Positions 36,768-45,857 of a DNA stretch of 64,000 bases are shown one piece after another (the stretch's first letter is position 1; every line of letters starts with the position of its first letter). Below the pieces are notes generated by a model, which saw only the letters and a list, made by a program, of their open reading frames with translations, had not been told where the DNA came from and did not search any database. The position numbers were made by a program, and so were the translations under genes. The stretch covers positions 12,105 through 76,104 of the forward strand of contig CALIHR010000014.1 in the NCBI GenBank assembly GCA_938020505.1, written 5' to 3'. The DNA comes from an uncultured Actinobaculum sp. Lineage in GTDB: Bacteria > Actinomycetota > Actinomycetes > Actinomycetales > Actinomycetaceae.

Positions 36768-38228
36768 TCAGTTGTTCGTCAGCTTCTCACGCAGCGCGGC
36801 GAGAGCCTCGTTGGACCCGAGCGTTCCGCCCGTCTCCGAGCCGGAAGAGTAAGACGCCTGAGCCGACTCGGCCTCCTCGGGAGCAGGGGCAGCGGCGGCG
36901 TCGGCCTCCAAAGCCTTGGCGACTTGAGCCTTGTGGGCCTCCCAGCGGGCCTGAGCTGCGGCGTACTCGTTCTCCCAAGCCTCGCGCTGAGCCTCGAAGC
37001 CCTCGAGCCACTCGTTCGTCTCGGGATCGAAGCCCTCGGGGTACTTGTAGTTGCCGTCCTCGTCGTACTCTGCGGCCATGCCGTAAAGCGAAGCGTCGAA
37101 ATCCTCCGAGTGGGGGTCCACGCCCTCGTTGGCCTGCTTGAGCGAGAGAGAGATGCGGCGGCGCTCCAGATCGATGTCGATGACCTTGACGAAAACGTCC
37201 TCGCCGACCTTGACGACCTGCTCCGGCAGATCGACGTGGCGCTGGGCCAGCTCCGAAATGTGGACGAGGCCCTCGATCCCGTCCTCGACGCGGACGAAAG
37301 CGCCAAAGGGCACGAGCTTCGTGACCTTGCCGGGCACGATCTGGCCGATGCCGTGGGTGCGCGCGAAAGTCTGCCAGGGGTCTTCCTGCGTGGCCTTGAG
37401 CGAGAGAGAGACGCGCTCGCGGTCCATGTCGACGTCGAGGACCTCGACGGTGACCTTCTGGCCGACCTCGACGACTTCCGAAGGATGGTCGATGTGCTTC
37501 CAGGAGAGCTCGGAGACGTGGACGAGGCCGTCGACGCCGCCGAGATCGACGAAGGCGCCGAAATTGACGATGGAGGAGATGACGCCGTCGCGCACCTGCC
37601 CCTTCTTGAGGTTCGTGAGGAACTCGCCGCGCGCCTGGGACTGGGTCTCCTCGAGCCACGAGCGGCGCGAGAGGACGACGTTGTTGCGGTTCTTGTCGAG
37701 TTCGATGATTTTCGCCTCGATCTCCCGGCCGATGTAGGGCTGAAGATCGCGGACGCGACGCATTTCGACGAGGGAAGCGGGAAGGAATCCGCGCAGGCCG
37801 ATGTCAAGGATGAGGCCGCCCTTGACGACTTCGATGACCGTACCGGTGACGACACCGTCGGCTTCCTTGACCTCTTCGATCTGCGACCACGCACGTTCGT
37901 ACTGCGCACGCTTCTTCGAAAGGAGCAGACGGCCTTCCTTGTCTTCCTTTTGGAGGACGAGAGCCTCGACTTGGTCGCCGACCTCGACGACTTCGTCGGG
38001 ATTGATGTCGTGCTTGATCGACAGTTCCTTCGAGGGGATGACCCCCTCTGTCTTGTAGCCGACATCGAGAAGAACTTCGTCATGATCGACTTTGACGACA
38101 GTTCCTTCGATTATGTCGCCGTCGTTGAAATACTTGATGGTTGCATCGACGGCGGCGATAAGGTCTTCCTCGGACCCGATGTCGTTGATTGCGACCTCGG
38201 GCAGCGAGGCGGGGGTGTTTGCGGTCAT
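36768..38228 (-). CDS. rpsA: 30S ribosomal protein S1
   Basis: A 486-residue mRNA-binding ribosomal protein with four S1 repeats (about 35-105, 120-190, 205-278, 290-363, e.g. GTVVKVDHDEVLLDVGYKTEG and GAFVDLGGVDGLVHVSELSW in part) and a long acidic, Ala/Glu-rich tail. Four-domain S1 is usual for actinobacteria. The start at 38228 (MTANTPASLPEVAIND) has GGAG about 10 nt upstream; in-frame ATGs further upstream are in the leader. In many actinobacteria coaE follows rpsA; here the ureide island intervenes. Confidence 0.96.
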   Translation of the reverse strand: MTANTPASLPEVAINDIGSEEDLIAAVDATIKYFNDGDIIEGTVVKVDHDEVLLDVGYKTEGVIPSKELSIKHDINPDEVVEVGDQVEALVLQKEDKEGRLLLSKKRAQYERAWSQIEEVKEADGVVTGTVIEVVKGGLILDIGLRGFLPASLVEMRRVRDLQPYIGREIEAKIIELDKNRNNVVLSRRSWLEETQSQARGEFLTNLKKGQVRDGVISSIVNFGAFVDLGGVDGLVHVSELSWKHIDHPSEVVEVGQKVTVEVLDVDMDRERVSLSLKATQEDPWQTFARTHGIGQIVPGKVTKLVPFGAFVRVEDGIEGLVHISELAQRHVDLPEQVVKVGEDVFVKVIDIDLERRRISLSLKQANEGVDPHSEDFDASLYGMAAEYDEDGNYKYPEGFDPETNEWLEGFEAQREAWENEYAAAQARWEAHKAQVAKALEADAAAAPAPEEAESAQASYSSGSETGGTLGSNEALAALREKLTNN

Positions 38229-38417
38229 GAAATAATGACTCCGATACGGACAATTGTAGAGATATGGATAAATACGATGTGGAAGGCCCACACCAAGTCC
38301 AGAGTCTACGGGACGATTCTCGGCTGCGCAAGCGCTTTGTGGCGTCATGACGCGGATAATCTGATTGATTCCCGCAAGCGGCTTTAAACCGGGCTTTGTC
38401 ACACAAAGGAGATTGCC

Positions 38418-39224
38418 ATGTGGGTGGGTCGCGAACCACTGGACCCGGACGAACGTCCCAGCGTTGCGCATTCGCGCTGGTGGTCCGCCAACGCCGCGGA
38501 CTACCTGGCAGAACACGGCGACGTGCTGGGCGAGGCCGATTTCGTGTGGGGGCCGGAGGGACTCGACGAGTCCGAGGCCGAGATACTGGGCGAACCGTCA
38601 GAGCTTCGCGGCGCCCGCATCCTCGAAATCGGGGCGGGTGCGGCGCAGTGCTCCAGATATCTCGCGGGCCTGGGCGCCCGCGTCGTCGCAACCGACGTCT
38701 CGCTCGGCATGCTGGCCGAGGCGGCCTCGATCAACGCGTCCGGGTTCGCGGAGGCGCCCCTCGTCGCGGCGGACGGGCTCCGCCTTCCCTTCGCCGAGGG
38801 CTCTTTCGACGTCGTCTTCACGAGCTTCGGCGTCGTCCCCTTCGTCGAAGACCTCGAAGCCCTGTTTGCCGGCGTGGCGAGAGTGCTCGCCCCCGGAGGG
38901 GTCTTCGCCTATTCGGCTCCCCACCCCGTGCGATGGATGTTCCCCGACTCTCCGACGAGGCGCGACATGACCGTCACGGCCTCCTACTTCTCTTCCGCCC
39001 CTTACGTTGAGCGCGGGGACGACGGCGAGCTGGTCTACGTCGAATGCCACCACACGCTGAGCGAGCACATGAACGCCCTGACTGCTGCGGGCTTCGCGAT
39101 TGAGCGCGTGTGGGAGCCTGAGTGGCCGGAGGGGAGGGACGTCGTCTGGGGCGGCTGGGGACCGGAGCGGTCTCCCTGGATTCCAGGAACGCTCATCGTC
39201 CGCGCAAAACGAAAGCGTCAGTGA
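38418..39224 (+). CDS. Class I SAM-dependent methyltransferase
   Basis: A 268-residue Rossmann-fold methyltransferase: motif I ILEIGAGAAQCSRYLAGLG, acidic post-I ATDVS, motif II DVVFTSFG and ARVLAPGGVFAY. It is commonly found beside polA/rpsA in actinobacteria. The methyl acceptor is unknown. AAGGAGATTGCC precedes the ATG. The 3' end overlaps polA by 7 bp (convergent). Confidence 0.88.
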   Translation: MWVGREPLDPDERPSVAHSRWWSANAADYLAEHGDVLGEADFVWGPEGLDESEAEILGEPSELRGARILEIGAGAAQCSRYLAGLGARVVATDVSLGMLAEAASINASGFAEAPLVAADGLRLPFAEGSFDVVFTSFGVVPFVEDLEALFAGVARVLAPGGVFAYSAPHPVRWMFPDSPTRRDMTVTASYFSSAPYVERGDDGELVYVECHHTLSEHMNALTAAGFAIERVWEPEWPEGRDVVWGGWGPERSPWIPGTLIVRAKRKRQ

Positions 39225-41872
39225 GCGGCCTCGCGCCAAGACGGGCCCACGCCTATGCCCACGGAGAGCGGAACCGCCAGCTCGACGGCGTTCTCCATCT
39301 CCCGCCGGACGACGGCCTCGACGGCGTCGCGCTCCCCCGGCGCGATTTCCAGGACGAGCTCGTCGTGGACCTGCAGCAGAACGCGCGAGCGCATTCCCTT
39401 CATCGAATCGACCACGGCGACCATGGCGAGCTTGACGATGTCCGCCGCCGATCCCTGGATCGGCGCGTTGAGAGCCATGCGTTCGGCCGCCTCCCGCGCC
39501 TGCCTGTTGGTCGAGTTGAGGTCGGGAAGATAGCGGCGGCGTCCGAGGATCGTCTGCGTGTACCCCTCTTTGCGGGCCTCTTGGACGAGGGAGTCGAGAT
39601 ACGTGCGCACCCTGCCGAAGCGCGAGAAGTAATCGTCCATGAGCGCCTGCGCCTGGGCCACCGAAATGCGCAGCTGCTTCGACAGCCCGTAGGCGGAGAG
39701 CCCGTAGGCCAGGCCGTAGCTCATCGCCTTGATGTGCGAGCGGTCGTCGGCCGTGACCTTCTCCTCGGGAACGCCGTAGACGCGCGAGGCGACGTAGGTG
39801 TGCAGGTCCGCGCCCTCGCGAAACGCCTCTATGAGCTCGACGTCGCCCGAAAGCGCCGCCATGAGCCGCATCTCGATCTGCGAATAGTCCGCCGTCATGA
39901 TCGATTCATAGCCCTCTCCGGGCACGAAGGCGGCGCGGATGCTGCGGCCTTCGGCGGTTCGCGCATGGATGTTCTGAAGATTGGGGTCGGTCGAGGAGAG
40001 CCTGCCGGTGGCCGCCGCAGTCTGCTGGAACGTCGTGTGTATCCGTCCGTCGCGGACCGACCGCTGAAGTCCCACGACGGATTGGCGCAGCTTGATGGCG
40101 TCGCGGTGCTCGAGGAGGGAGGCGAGGAACTGTTGGCCCGCGAGGGCCTTGTCGTCCTCGCGCCCCGCGATGCTCACTGCGAGGTCTGCGAGGGCGTCGG
40201 CGTTGGTGGTGTGGCCGGATTTCGTCTTGCGCGTCGGAGGCAGTCCCAGCTGGTCGAAAAGGACCTCCTGAAGCTGCTTGGGGCTCGACAGGTTGACCTC
40301 GCGCCCGATGGCGTCGTAGGCCGAGCGGGCCGCCGCGAACACCCGCCCGTCGAAGTCCTGCCTCAGCTGTTCGAGAAGATCCTCGTCCACGGCTATCCCC
40401 GCGTCCTCCATTTTCCCGAGCGTGCGGGAAACCGCCATCTCGAGGTCGAGCAGGGCTCCGTCCTCTCCCCTTTCGGCGAGTTCGGAGTCAAAGGCCTCGG
40501 CAAGCTCGACGAGCGCCGCGGCGGCGGCCGCGCTTTCGTCGGAATCGACGTCGTCGAAAAGCGTCGCCGGGCTCTTTCGGCCCTCGATCTCCCTGCCCAG
40601 ATAGCGGATGACGAGGTCGTCAAGGTCGTAGACCCGCTGATCCGGATGCAACAGATAGGCTTGGAGAAGCGTGTCGCGGCGCACCCCGTCGAGTTCGACT
40701 CCGATGCCGCGAAGCGCATGCCCCGCCCCCTTCGCGCCGTGAAAGACCTTGGGACGGCCCGGATCGGCCAGGAAGGCGCCGAGGGCTTCGGCGTCGTCCT
40801 TCCACTGGCGGACCCACGCCTTTCCGCCGGGGGCGCCGACGGCGACCGCCCCGCCCGAAGGCAGGGCGTCGGGATCGACGAGGACGACGCCGCAGGGGCC
40901 CTCGGCCTGCCCGAGCCACTCGGCAAAGGGCTCGCGCGAAACGGAGACCTCCGCCGCTTTCGCCGACGCGACGGCGCCGCCCCCGTCGCGCGCCGGGATC
41001 TCGGCGAGCACCCGGGTGCGCAGATTGCGGAAGCCGAGGGTGTCGAACAGCGCGTGAAGGGCGTCCCTGTCGACGCCGATCGGGCGCAGCTCCTCTATGT
41101 CCTCGACGATCGGAAGGTCGCGCACAAGCTCGTTCAGCGTCATGTTGAGGCGAACCTGCTCGGCGTTGGCCCGCAGCGATTCGCCGGCCTTTCCCTTGAT
41201 CTCGTCGGCATGGGCGAGAATTTCCTCGACGCCTCCGTAGGCCGCGATCCATTTGGCCGCCGTTTTGGGCCCCACCCCCGGGACGCCGGGAATGTTGTCG
41301 GCGTTCTCCCCCACGAGCGCCGCAAGGTCCCGATAATTGGAAGGCAGCACGCCCGTCTTGTTGAGGACGCCGTCGGCGTCGAGAACCTGCGTCTCGGAAC
41401 GGGGCATCGGGTAGAGGACCGTGCACCGCTCGTCCACGAGCTGGAAGGAGTCCTTGTCTCCCGAGGATATGTAGACCCGCATCCCGTTTTCCTCTCCCCG
41501 CGCGGAAAGCGTGGCGACGACGTCGTCGGCTTCGTAGTCCTCGACGGTGAGCCAGCAGACGCCCATGGCGTCCAGAGACTGCTGGATGAGCTCGATCTGC
41601 CCCGCGAACTCAGCCGGGGTTTCGCCGCGGCCCCCCTTGTAGTCGCCGTACATCCGCGTGCGGAAAGTCCCTCCGGGAAGGTCGAAGGCGACGGCGATGT
41701 GAGTGGGCTCGTAATCGGCGATGAGCTTGAGAAGCGTGGTGAGGAAGCCCGACACCGCATTTGTGTGCTGCCCGCCGTCGGTGACGAAGTTCTCCGCGCG
41801 CAGGGCGTAGAACGCCCGAAACGCGAGCGAATGGCCGTCGATGAGAAGGAGAGTCGAGTCTTTCACCCTCAC
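39218..41872 (-). CDS. polA: DNA polymerase I
   Basis: An 884-residue repair polymerase. The N-terminal 5'-3' exonuclease/flap domain (LLLIDGHSLAFRAFYALR, YEADDVVATL, GDKDSFQLV, GVPGVGPKTAAKWI) is complete. The middle domain lacks the DxE metal motif of proofreading exonucleases, so no proofreading is expected. The polymerase domain shows motif A ADYSQIEMRL, the O-helix RSHIKAMSYGLAYG and motif C QVHDELVLE. It starts with GTG at 41872 (AGG upstream); a second in-frame GTG at 41866 is possible. Confidence 0.96.
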   Translation of the reverse strand: MRVKDSTLLLIDGHSLAFRAFYALRAENFVTDGGQHTNAVSGFLTTLLKLIADYEPTHIAVAFDLPGGTFRTRMYGDYKGGRGETPAEFAGQIELIQQSLDAMGVCWLTVEDYEADDVVATLSARGEENGMRVYISSGDKDSFQLVDERCTVLYPMPRSETQVLDADGVLNKTGVLPSNYRDLAALVGENADNIPGVPGVGPKTAAKWIAAYGGVEEILAHADEIKGKAGESLRANAEQVRLNMTLNELVRDLPIVEDIEELRPIGVDRDALHALFDTLGFRNLRTRVLAEIPARDGGGAVASAKAAEVSVSREPFAEWLGQAEGPCGVVLVDPDALPSGGAVAVGAPGGKAWVRQWKDDAEALGAFLADPGRPKVFHGAKGAGHALRGIGVELDGVRRDTLLQAYLLHPDQRVYDLDDLVIRYLGREIEGRKSPATLFDDVDSDESAAAAAALVELAEAFDSELAERGEDGALLDLEMAVSRTLGKMEDAGIAVDEDLLEQLRQDFDGRVFAAARSAYDAIGREVNLSSPKQLQEVLFDQLGLPPTRKTKSGHTTNADALADLAVSIAGREDDKALAGQQFLASLLEHRDAIKLRQSVVGLQRSVRDGRIHTTFQQTAAATGRLSSTDPNLQNIHARTAEGRSIRAAFVPGEGYESIMTADYSQIEMRLMAALSGDVELIEAFREGADLHTYVASRVYGVPEEKVTADDRSHIKAMSYGLAYGLSAYGLSKQLRISVAQAQALMDDYFSRFGRVRTYLDSLVQEARKEGYTQTILGRRRYLPDLNSTNRQAREAAERMALNAPIQGSAADIVKLAMVAVVDSMKGMRSRVLLQVHDELVLEIAPGERDAVEAVVRREMENAVELAVPLSVGIGVGPSWREAAH

Positions 41873-41922
41873 AACTCTACCTTTCGTCGGGGACGATCCC
41901 GGGAACTGTTACGATCGTCGGC

Positions 41923-42336
41923 ATGCATTCACTTGAAGAACTCGGCGAAAGCGCCCTCGGCGAGCTGGCCTCGCGCATGGGGCTGAGCTTCGACCGCGCG
42001 GACGCCGAGGCGGTCGAGATGCGCATGCCCGCCGAAGGAAACCGCCAGGGCCTCATGCTTCTGCACGGCGGCGCCAACGGCGTGCTCGTCGAACACGCCG
42101 GGTCGGTGCTGGCGATGTTCAATGCCCCGGACGGCCGTGTCCCGGTGGGGACCGAGCTGTCCGTGAGCCAGCTGCGCTCGGTGACGGAGGGATGCGTGAC
42201 GGCAAAGGCGACCGTCATTCATCGAGGGAGGTCGAGCATGTGCGTCGGCGTCGAGATACGCGACGGCTCCGGCGAGCTGACCGCCGTGGGAAGGCTCTCG
42301 CTCGTGTTCGTTCGAGGGCGACGGCCGCCAGGGTGA
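41923..42336 (+). CDS. Hotdog-fold thioesterase (PaaI family)
   Basis: A 137-residue hotdog thioesterase of the PaaI/YdiI type (GLMLLHGGANGVLVEHAGS, with the catalytic-region HGG; SVTEGCVTAKATVIHRGR). It probably hydrolyses acyl-CoA thioesters, as encoded between polA and pdtaR in other actinobacteria. TACGAT (41910-41915) ends 7 nt before the ATG without a Shine-Dalgarno, so the mRNA may be leaderless. It shares a 50-bp divergent promoter region with polA and converges on pdtaR. Confidence 0.85.
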   Translation: MHSLEELGESALGELASRMGLSFDRADAEAVEMRMPAEGNRQGLMLLHGGANGVLVEHAGSVLAMFNAPDGRVPVGTELSVSQLRSVTEGCVTAKATVIHRGRSSMCVGVEIRDGSGELTAVGRLSLVFVRGRRPPG

Positions 42337-42342
42337 CGGGCG

Positions 42343-42969
42343 TCAGTCGCGGCCGCCGACCTGTTCGATGACCGCGTCAGCAACCTCCCTCATCGTGAGC
42401 CGACGGTCCATCGACGTCTTCTGGATCCACCGGAAGGCCTCGGGCTCGGACAGCCCCATCTTCGCCTCGAGGAGGCCCTTGGCCCGGTCGACCCTCTTGC
42501 GCGTCTCAAATTGTTCCGCGAGATTGGAAACTTCGTTTTCCAGCGCAAGGATCTCCTGGCTGCGAGAAAGCGCGATCTCGACGGCGGGAATGAGGTCCGC
42601 GGGAGTGAAGGGCTTGACCACGTATGCCATGGCGCCGGCGTCCCGCGCCCTTTCGACGAGCTCGCTTTGTGAAAATGCGGTGAGCATGACGACGGCGCAT
42701 CTTTTCGCCGCTAGAATCCTCTCAGCCGCGGTGATGCCGTCCATCCCGGGCATCTTCACGTCCATGACGACGAGGTCAGGGTCAAGCTCCTCGGCAAGTT
42801 CGATGGCCTTTTCGCCGTCGCCGGCCTGCCCGACGACCTCGAATCCAGCCTCTTCAAGGGTTTCGACGATGTCCAGCCTGATAAGGGCCTCGTCTTCAAC
42901 GACCAAGGCGCGGTACGCCGTGCTCGGAGTCGAGGCCTGCTCGGTCCCCGACTCAGCGTCATTTGCCAT
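42343..42969 (-). CDS. pdtaR: ANTAR-domain response regulator PdtaR
   Basis: A 208-residue two-component regulator with an N-terminal receiver domain (phosphoacceptor D70 in LVVMDVKMPGMDG; VVEDEALIRLD; Lys in VVKPF) and a C-terminal ANTAR RNA-binding domain (NLAEQFETRKRVDRAKGLLEAKMGLSEPEAFRWI in part). PdtaR acts by transcription antitermination at ANTAR-type hairpins; its sensor PdtaS is encoded elsewhere. The start at 42969 has GGAG about 9 nt upstream. Confidence 0.94.
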   Translation of the reverse strand: MANDAESGTEQASTPSTAYRALVVEDEALIRLDIVETLEEAGFEVVGQAGDGEKAIELAEELDPDLVVMDVKMPGMDGITAAERILAAKRCAVVMLTAFSQSELVERARDAGAMAYVVKPFTPADLIPAVEIALSRSQEILALENEVSNLAEQFETRKRVDRAKGLLEAKMGLSEPEAFRWIQKTSMDRRLTMREVADAVIEQVGGRD

Positions 42970-43117
42970 ATGTGCTGTCTCCTTCGACTGTGCCTCCGAT
43001 TTGATTCGTGATGCGTCCATACTAGCGCGACGAATCGCACAACGTGGCGTTTTTTTACCAGAAGTCCGAAAACTGCGAAGGCGCGAGACTCAGAGAAAGG
43101 CCTGCTGCAAAAGAGTG

Positions 43118-43198
43118 TGCTCCCGGCGGGACTCGAACCCGCACGCACGAGGCGCCGCATTTTGAGTGCGGTGTGTCTGCCAATTCCACCACAGGAGC
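43118..43198 (-). tRNA. tRNA-Leu (anticodon CAA)
   Basis: The 81-nt minus-strand RNA folds as a class II tRNA. The acceptor stem pairs GCTCCTG with CGGGAGC, the D-arm is GTGGAATTGGCAGAC, the anticodon stem-loop is CCGCA-CTCAAAA-TGCGG (anticodon CAA, codon UUG), a long variable arm follows, and the T-arm contains GGGTTCGAGTCCC. Discriminator base A; CCA is not encoded. It lies between pyk and pdtaR. Confidence 0.96.
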
Positions 43199-43205
43199 CG
43201 GTTCC

Positions 43206-44633
43206 TCAGCCGTGCCGAGGAAGCGTCTCACCCATTTTATGGACTCGAATCGTATTCGTCGAACCGGACTCGCCAGCGGGCATTCCCGCGACGACGACGA
43301 TGCGGTCTCCGTCAACGGCCATCCCGAGCTCGCGCAGGAGGTGGTCGACTTGCGCCACCATGTCGTCGGTGTGCTTGACGTGGGGAACGGTGAACGTCGT
43401 CAAGCCCCAGGTGAGCGCAAGCTGGTTGCGCACGTCGGGGTCGGGGGTGAAACACAGGATGGGAAGGCGGGCGCGCAACCGCGCCTCGCGCCGAGCAGTC
43501 TGGCCGCTCTCCGTGAAGACGACGAGGTGTTTGACGCCCAGAGCCTCGCTGATTTCCATGGCGGCGCGAGTGATCACGCCGTTGCGCGTCCTGTGAAGGT
43601 TGCCGATGAGCGGGATTTGCTCCATCCCGTGCTCCTCGGCGTACTCGATGATCGAGGACATCGTCTCGACGCACTCGATCGGGAATTTTCCGACGGAGGT
43701 TTCTCCCGAGAGCATGACGGCGTCGGCGCCGTCCATGACGGCGTTCGCGCAATCGGAGGCCTCGGCGCGCGTCGGGCGCGGATTGTCGATCATCGAATCG
43801 AAGACCTGAGTGGCGACGATGACGGGCTTGGAGCGCTTGCGAGCCAAAGAAATGGCGCGCTTTTGCACGAGCGGCACCTGCTCGAGGGGAAGCTCGACGC
43901 CGAGGTCGCCTCGCGCGACCATGATGCCGTCGAAGGCCCTGACGATGTCCTCCAAGTTCTCGACGGCCTGGGGCTTCTCGATCTTGGCTATGACCGGGCG
44001 GCGGACTCCGACCCGGTCCATGATCTCGTGGACGTCGTCGACGTCCGCGGGCGTGCGGACGAAGGAGAGGGCGATGAAATCGGTGCCGAATTTGAGGCCC
44101 CATTCGAGGTCCTCGCGGTCCTTTTCAGAAAGCGCCGGAACGGAGACGGCGACGCCGGGAAGGTTGACGCCCTTGTTGTTCGAAACAGGGCCGGGGACGA
44201 TGACCTCTGTGCGCACGGTCGTATCCGTGACGTCGAGCACGCGGACAGCCACCTTGCCGTCGTCGATGAGGATGCGGTCGCCGGGCTTGCAGTCGCCGGG
44301 CAGACCCTTGTAGGTCGTGGAAACGAGTTCCTTCGTTCCGGGAACGTCCTCGGTGGTTATCGAGAAGATGTCTCCGACGGCCAGATCGTGGGGCCCGTCG
44401 GCGAAACGCCCGAGGCGAATCTTTGGGCCCTGGAGGTCGACGAGGACCGCGATGGCCTGCCCCGTGATCTCGGCGGCTTTGCGGACGCGCCGAATGCGCT
44501 CTTCGTGCTCGGCGTGGGACCCGTGCGACGCGTTGATGCGTGCGACATTCATTCCGGCTCTCGCCAGAGCAAGGATTTCCTCCTGCGAATCGGTTGCCGG
44601 GCCCAGGGTACACACAATCTTCGCTCTTCGCAT
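43206..44633 (-). CDS. pyk: Pyruvate kinase
   Basis: A 475-residue glycolytic enzyme making pyruvate and ATP from phosphoenolpyruvate. Motifs are RRAKIVCTLGPATDS, NASHGSHAEHEERI, the catalytic IAKIEKPQAVENLEDI (in part), MVARGDLGVELP and MLSGETSVGKFP. The start at 44633 is set by homology; TAGGCT (44646-44641) ends 7 nt upstream and no Shine-Dalgarno is seen, implying a leaderless mRNA. It follows lgt on the same strand but has its own promoter. Confidence 0.96.
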   Translation of the reverse strand: MRRAKIVCTLGPATDSQEEILALARAGMNVARINASHGSHAEHEERIRRVRKAAEITGQAIAVLVDLQGPKIRLGRFADGPHDLAVGDIFSITTEDVPGTKELVSTTYKGLPGDCKPGDRILIDDGKVAVRVLDVTDTTVRTEVIVPGPVSNNKGVNLPGVAVSVPALSEKDREDLEWGLKFGTDFIALSFVRTPADVDDVHEIMDRVGVRRPVIAKIEKPQAVENLEDIVRAFDGIMVARGDLGVELPLEQVPLVQKRAISLARKRSKPVIVATQVFDSMIDNPRPTRAEASDCANAVMDGADAVMLSGETSVGKFPIECVETMSSIIEYAEEHGMEQIPLIGNLHRTRNGVITRAAMEISEALGVKHLVVFTESGQTARREARLRARLPILCFTPDPDVRNQLALTWGLTTFTVPHVKHTDDMVAQVDHLLRELGMAVDGDRIVVVAGMPAGESGSTNTIRVHKMGETLPRHG

Positions 44634-44640
44634 ATACCCA

Positions 44641-44689
44641 AGCCTACCCGAGCGCGGGCGGCGCGGCACTCAACGCGCACAGGGTTGAG
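44641..44689 (-). promoter_or_regulatory. pyk promoter region with inverted repeat
   Basis: TAGGCT (-10) lies at 44646-44641. Upstream, CTCAAC (44669-44674) and GTTGAG (44684-44689) form an inverted repeat with 9-bp spacing, partly at the -35 position, a possible regulator site. This overlaps only the last few bases near the lgt stop at 44697. Confidence 0.4.
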
Positions 44690-44696
44690 CGCCACA

Positions 44697-45857
44697 TCAC
44701 GCCGACGACGACGAATCGCTGTGCTTTCCCAACCGCCTCGTCGCGGCCTCGGGCCCCTCAACTTTCCCTTCGGCCGCATCGGGCCTGCCCTCGTCGGACT
44801 TCTCGGCTGCAAGCTCGGAGATCTTCTTGGCCAGCTCTGTCTTCTCTTTCGCGGCTGCTCTCTTCCTCCGAGCCTCCTTCTCCATTTCGGTCAGCTCGTC
44901 CCGTTTGCCCGCCTCTTCGCCGTCGGCCGCTTCCGCCGCGACGGCGCCGTCCTTTTTCTCGGCGTCGCCCTTTTCTGCGGCCTCCTCCGAGCCGATGCGC
45001 TCGAGGAACCTCTGACGCGCCTCCTCGCTCACCCAGATGTCGTCGACGCCGGGGTCGTCCTTCACGCGGCGGCGAAGGAGAACGAATGCGACAAGCCCGC
45101 CGAGGAAGACGACGATCGAGGTCCAGACGTTGAGCCGCAGGCCGAACACAATATTCGCCTTGTCGATGCGCAGCGTCTCGATCCACAGTCTGCCCGCCGT
45201 GTAGTACATGACATAGCAGGCGAAAAGCTGGCCGCCGACGAGCTTGAACCGCCTGTCGAGCAGGGCGAGCAACACCGCCCCCGCCAAACACCACAGCAGT
45301 TCGTAGAGGAAAGTCGGATGAAACGTCGTGGCCTCGGGATACCCTCCGACGATGTGGCGGGCGTCGATCTCGAGCGCCCAAGGGAGGGAGGTCGGCTTTC
45401 CATACAGCTCTTGGTTGAAGTAGTTGCCGATCCGGCCTATCGCCTGAGCCGTGAGAAGCGCGGGGGCGATGGCGTCGCCGATCGGCATGAGGCGCAGCCC
45501 GTAGTGCCTCGCCACGAGCCAAGCGCCGACCCCGCCGAACGTTATCGCGCCCCAAATGCCCAGGCCGCCGTTCCAGACTGCAAAAGCCTGCAGCGGGTTC
45601 TTGCCCCTGCCGAAGTAAAGTTGATGGTCGGTGACGACGTGGTAAAGCCTTGCGCCGACGATTCCGAAGACCACCATGGAAAAGAGGAGGTCGCCGACGA
45701 TGACGTCCGGCCCTCCCTTGGCGCGATACCGCCGCAAAAGTATCCACCACGCGGCGGCGATGCCGCAGATGATCGCCAGGGCGTACGCGCGAAGCGTGAA
45801 CGGGCCGAGGCTCCACGAGCTCACCGGCGGCGACGGTATAGAAGCAAGGACGCTCAT
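44697..45857 (-). CDS. lgt: Phosphatidylglycerol:prolipoprotein diacylglyceryl transferase
   Basis: A 386-residue membrane enzyme attaching diacylglycerol to the lipobox Cys of prolipoproteins. About seven helices; the Lgt signature GRIGNYFNQELYGKPT and GGLGIWGAI, HPTFLYE are present. After the last helix there is a charged tail of about 110 residues (Lys/Glu/Ala-rich, coiled-coil-like), frequent in actinobacterial Lgt. The ATG overlaps the trpA stop as ATGA. The FKBP-like lipoprotein in this window is a likely substrate. Confidence 0.95.
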   Translation of the reverse strand: MSVLASIPSPPVSSWSLGPFTLRAYALAIICGIAAAWWILLRRYRAKGGPDVIVGDLLFSMVVFGIVGARLYHVVTDHQLYFGRGKNPLQAFAVWNGGLGIWGAITFGGVGAWLVARHYGLRLMPIGDAIAPALLTAQAIGRIGNYFNQELYGKPTSLPWALEIDARHIVGGYPEATTFHPTFLYELLWCLAGAVLLALLDRRFKLVGGQLFACYVMYYTAGRLWIETLRIDKANIVFGLRLNVWTSIVVFLGGLVAFVLLRRRVKDDPGVDDIWVSEEARQRFLERIGSEEAAEKGDAEKKDGAVAAEAADGEEAGKRDELTEMEKEARRKRAAAKEKTELAKKISELAAEKSDEGRPDAAEGKVEGPEAATRRLGKHSDSSSSA

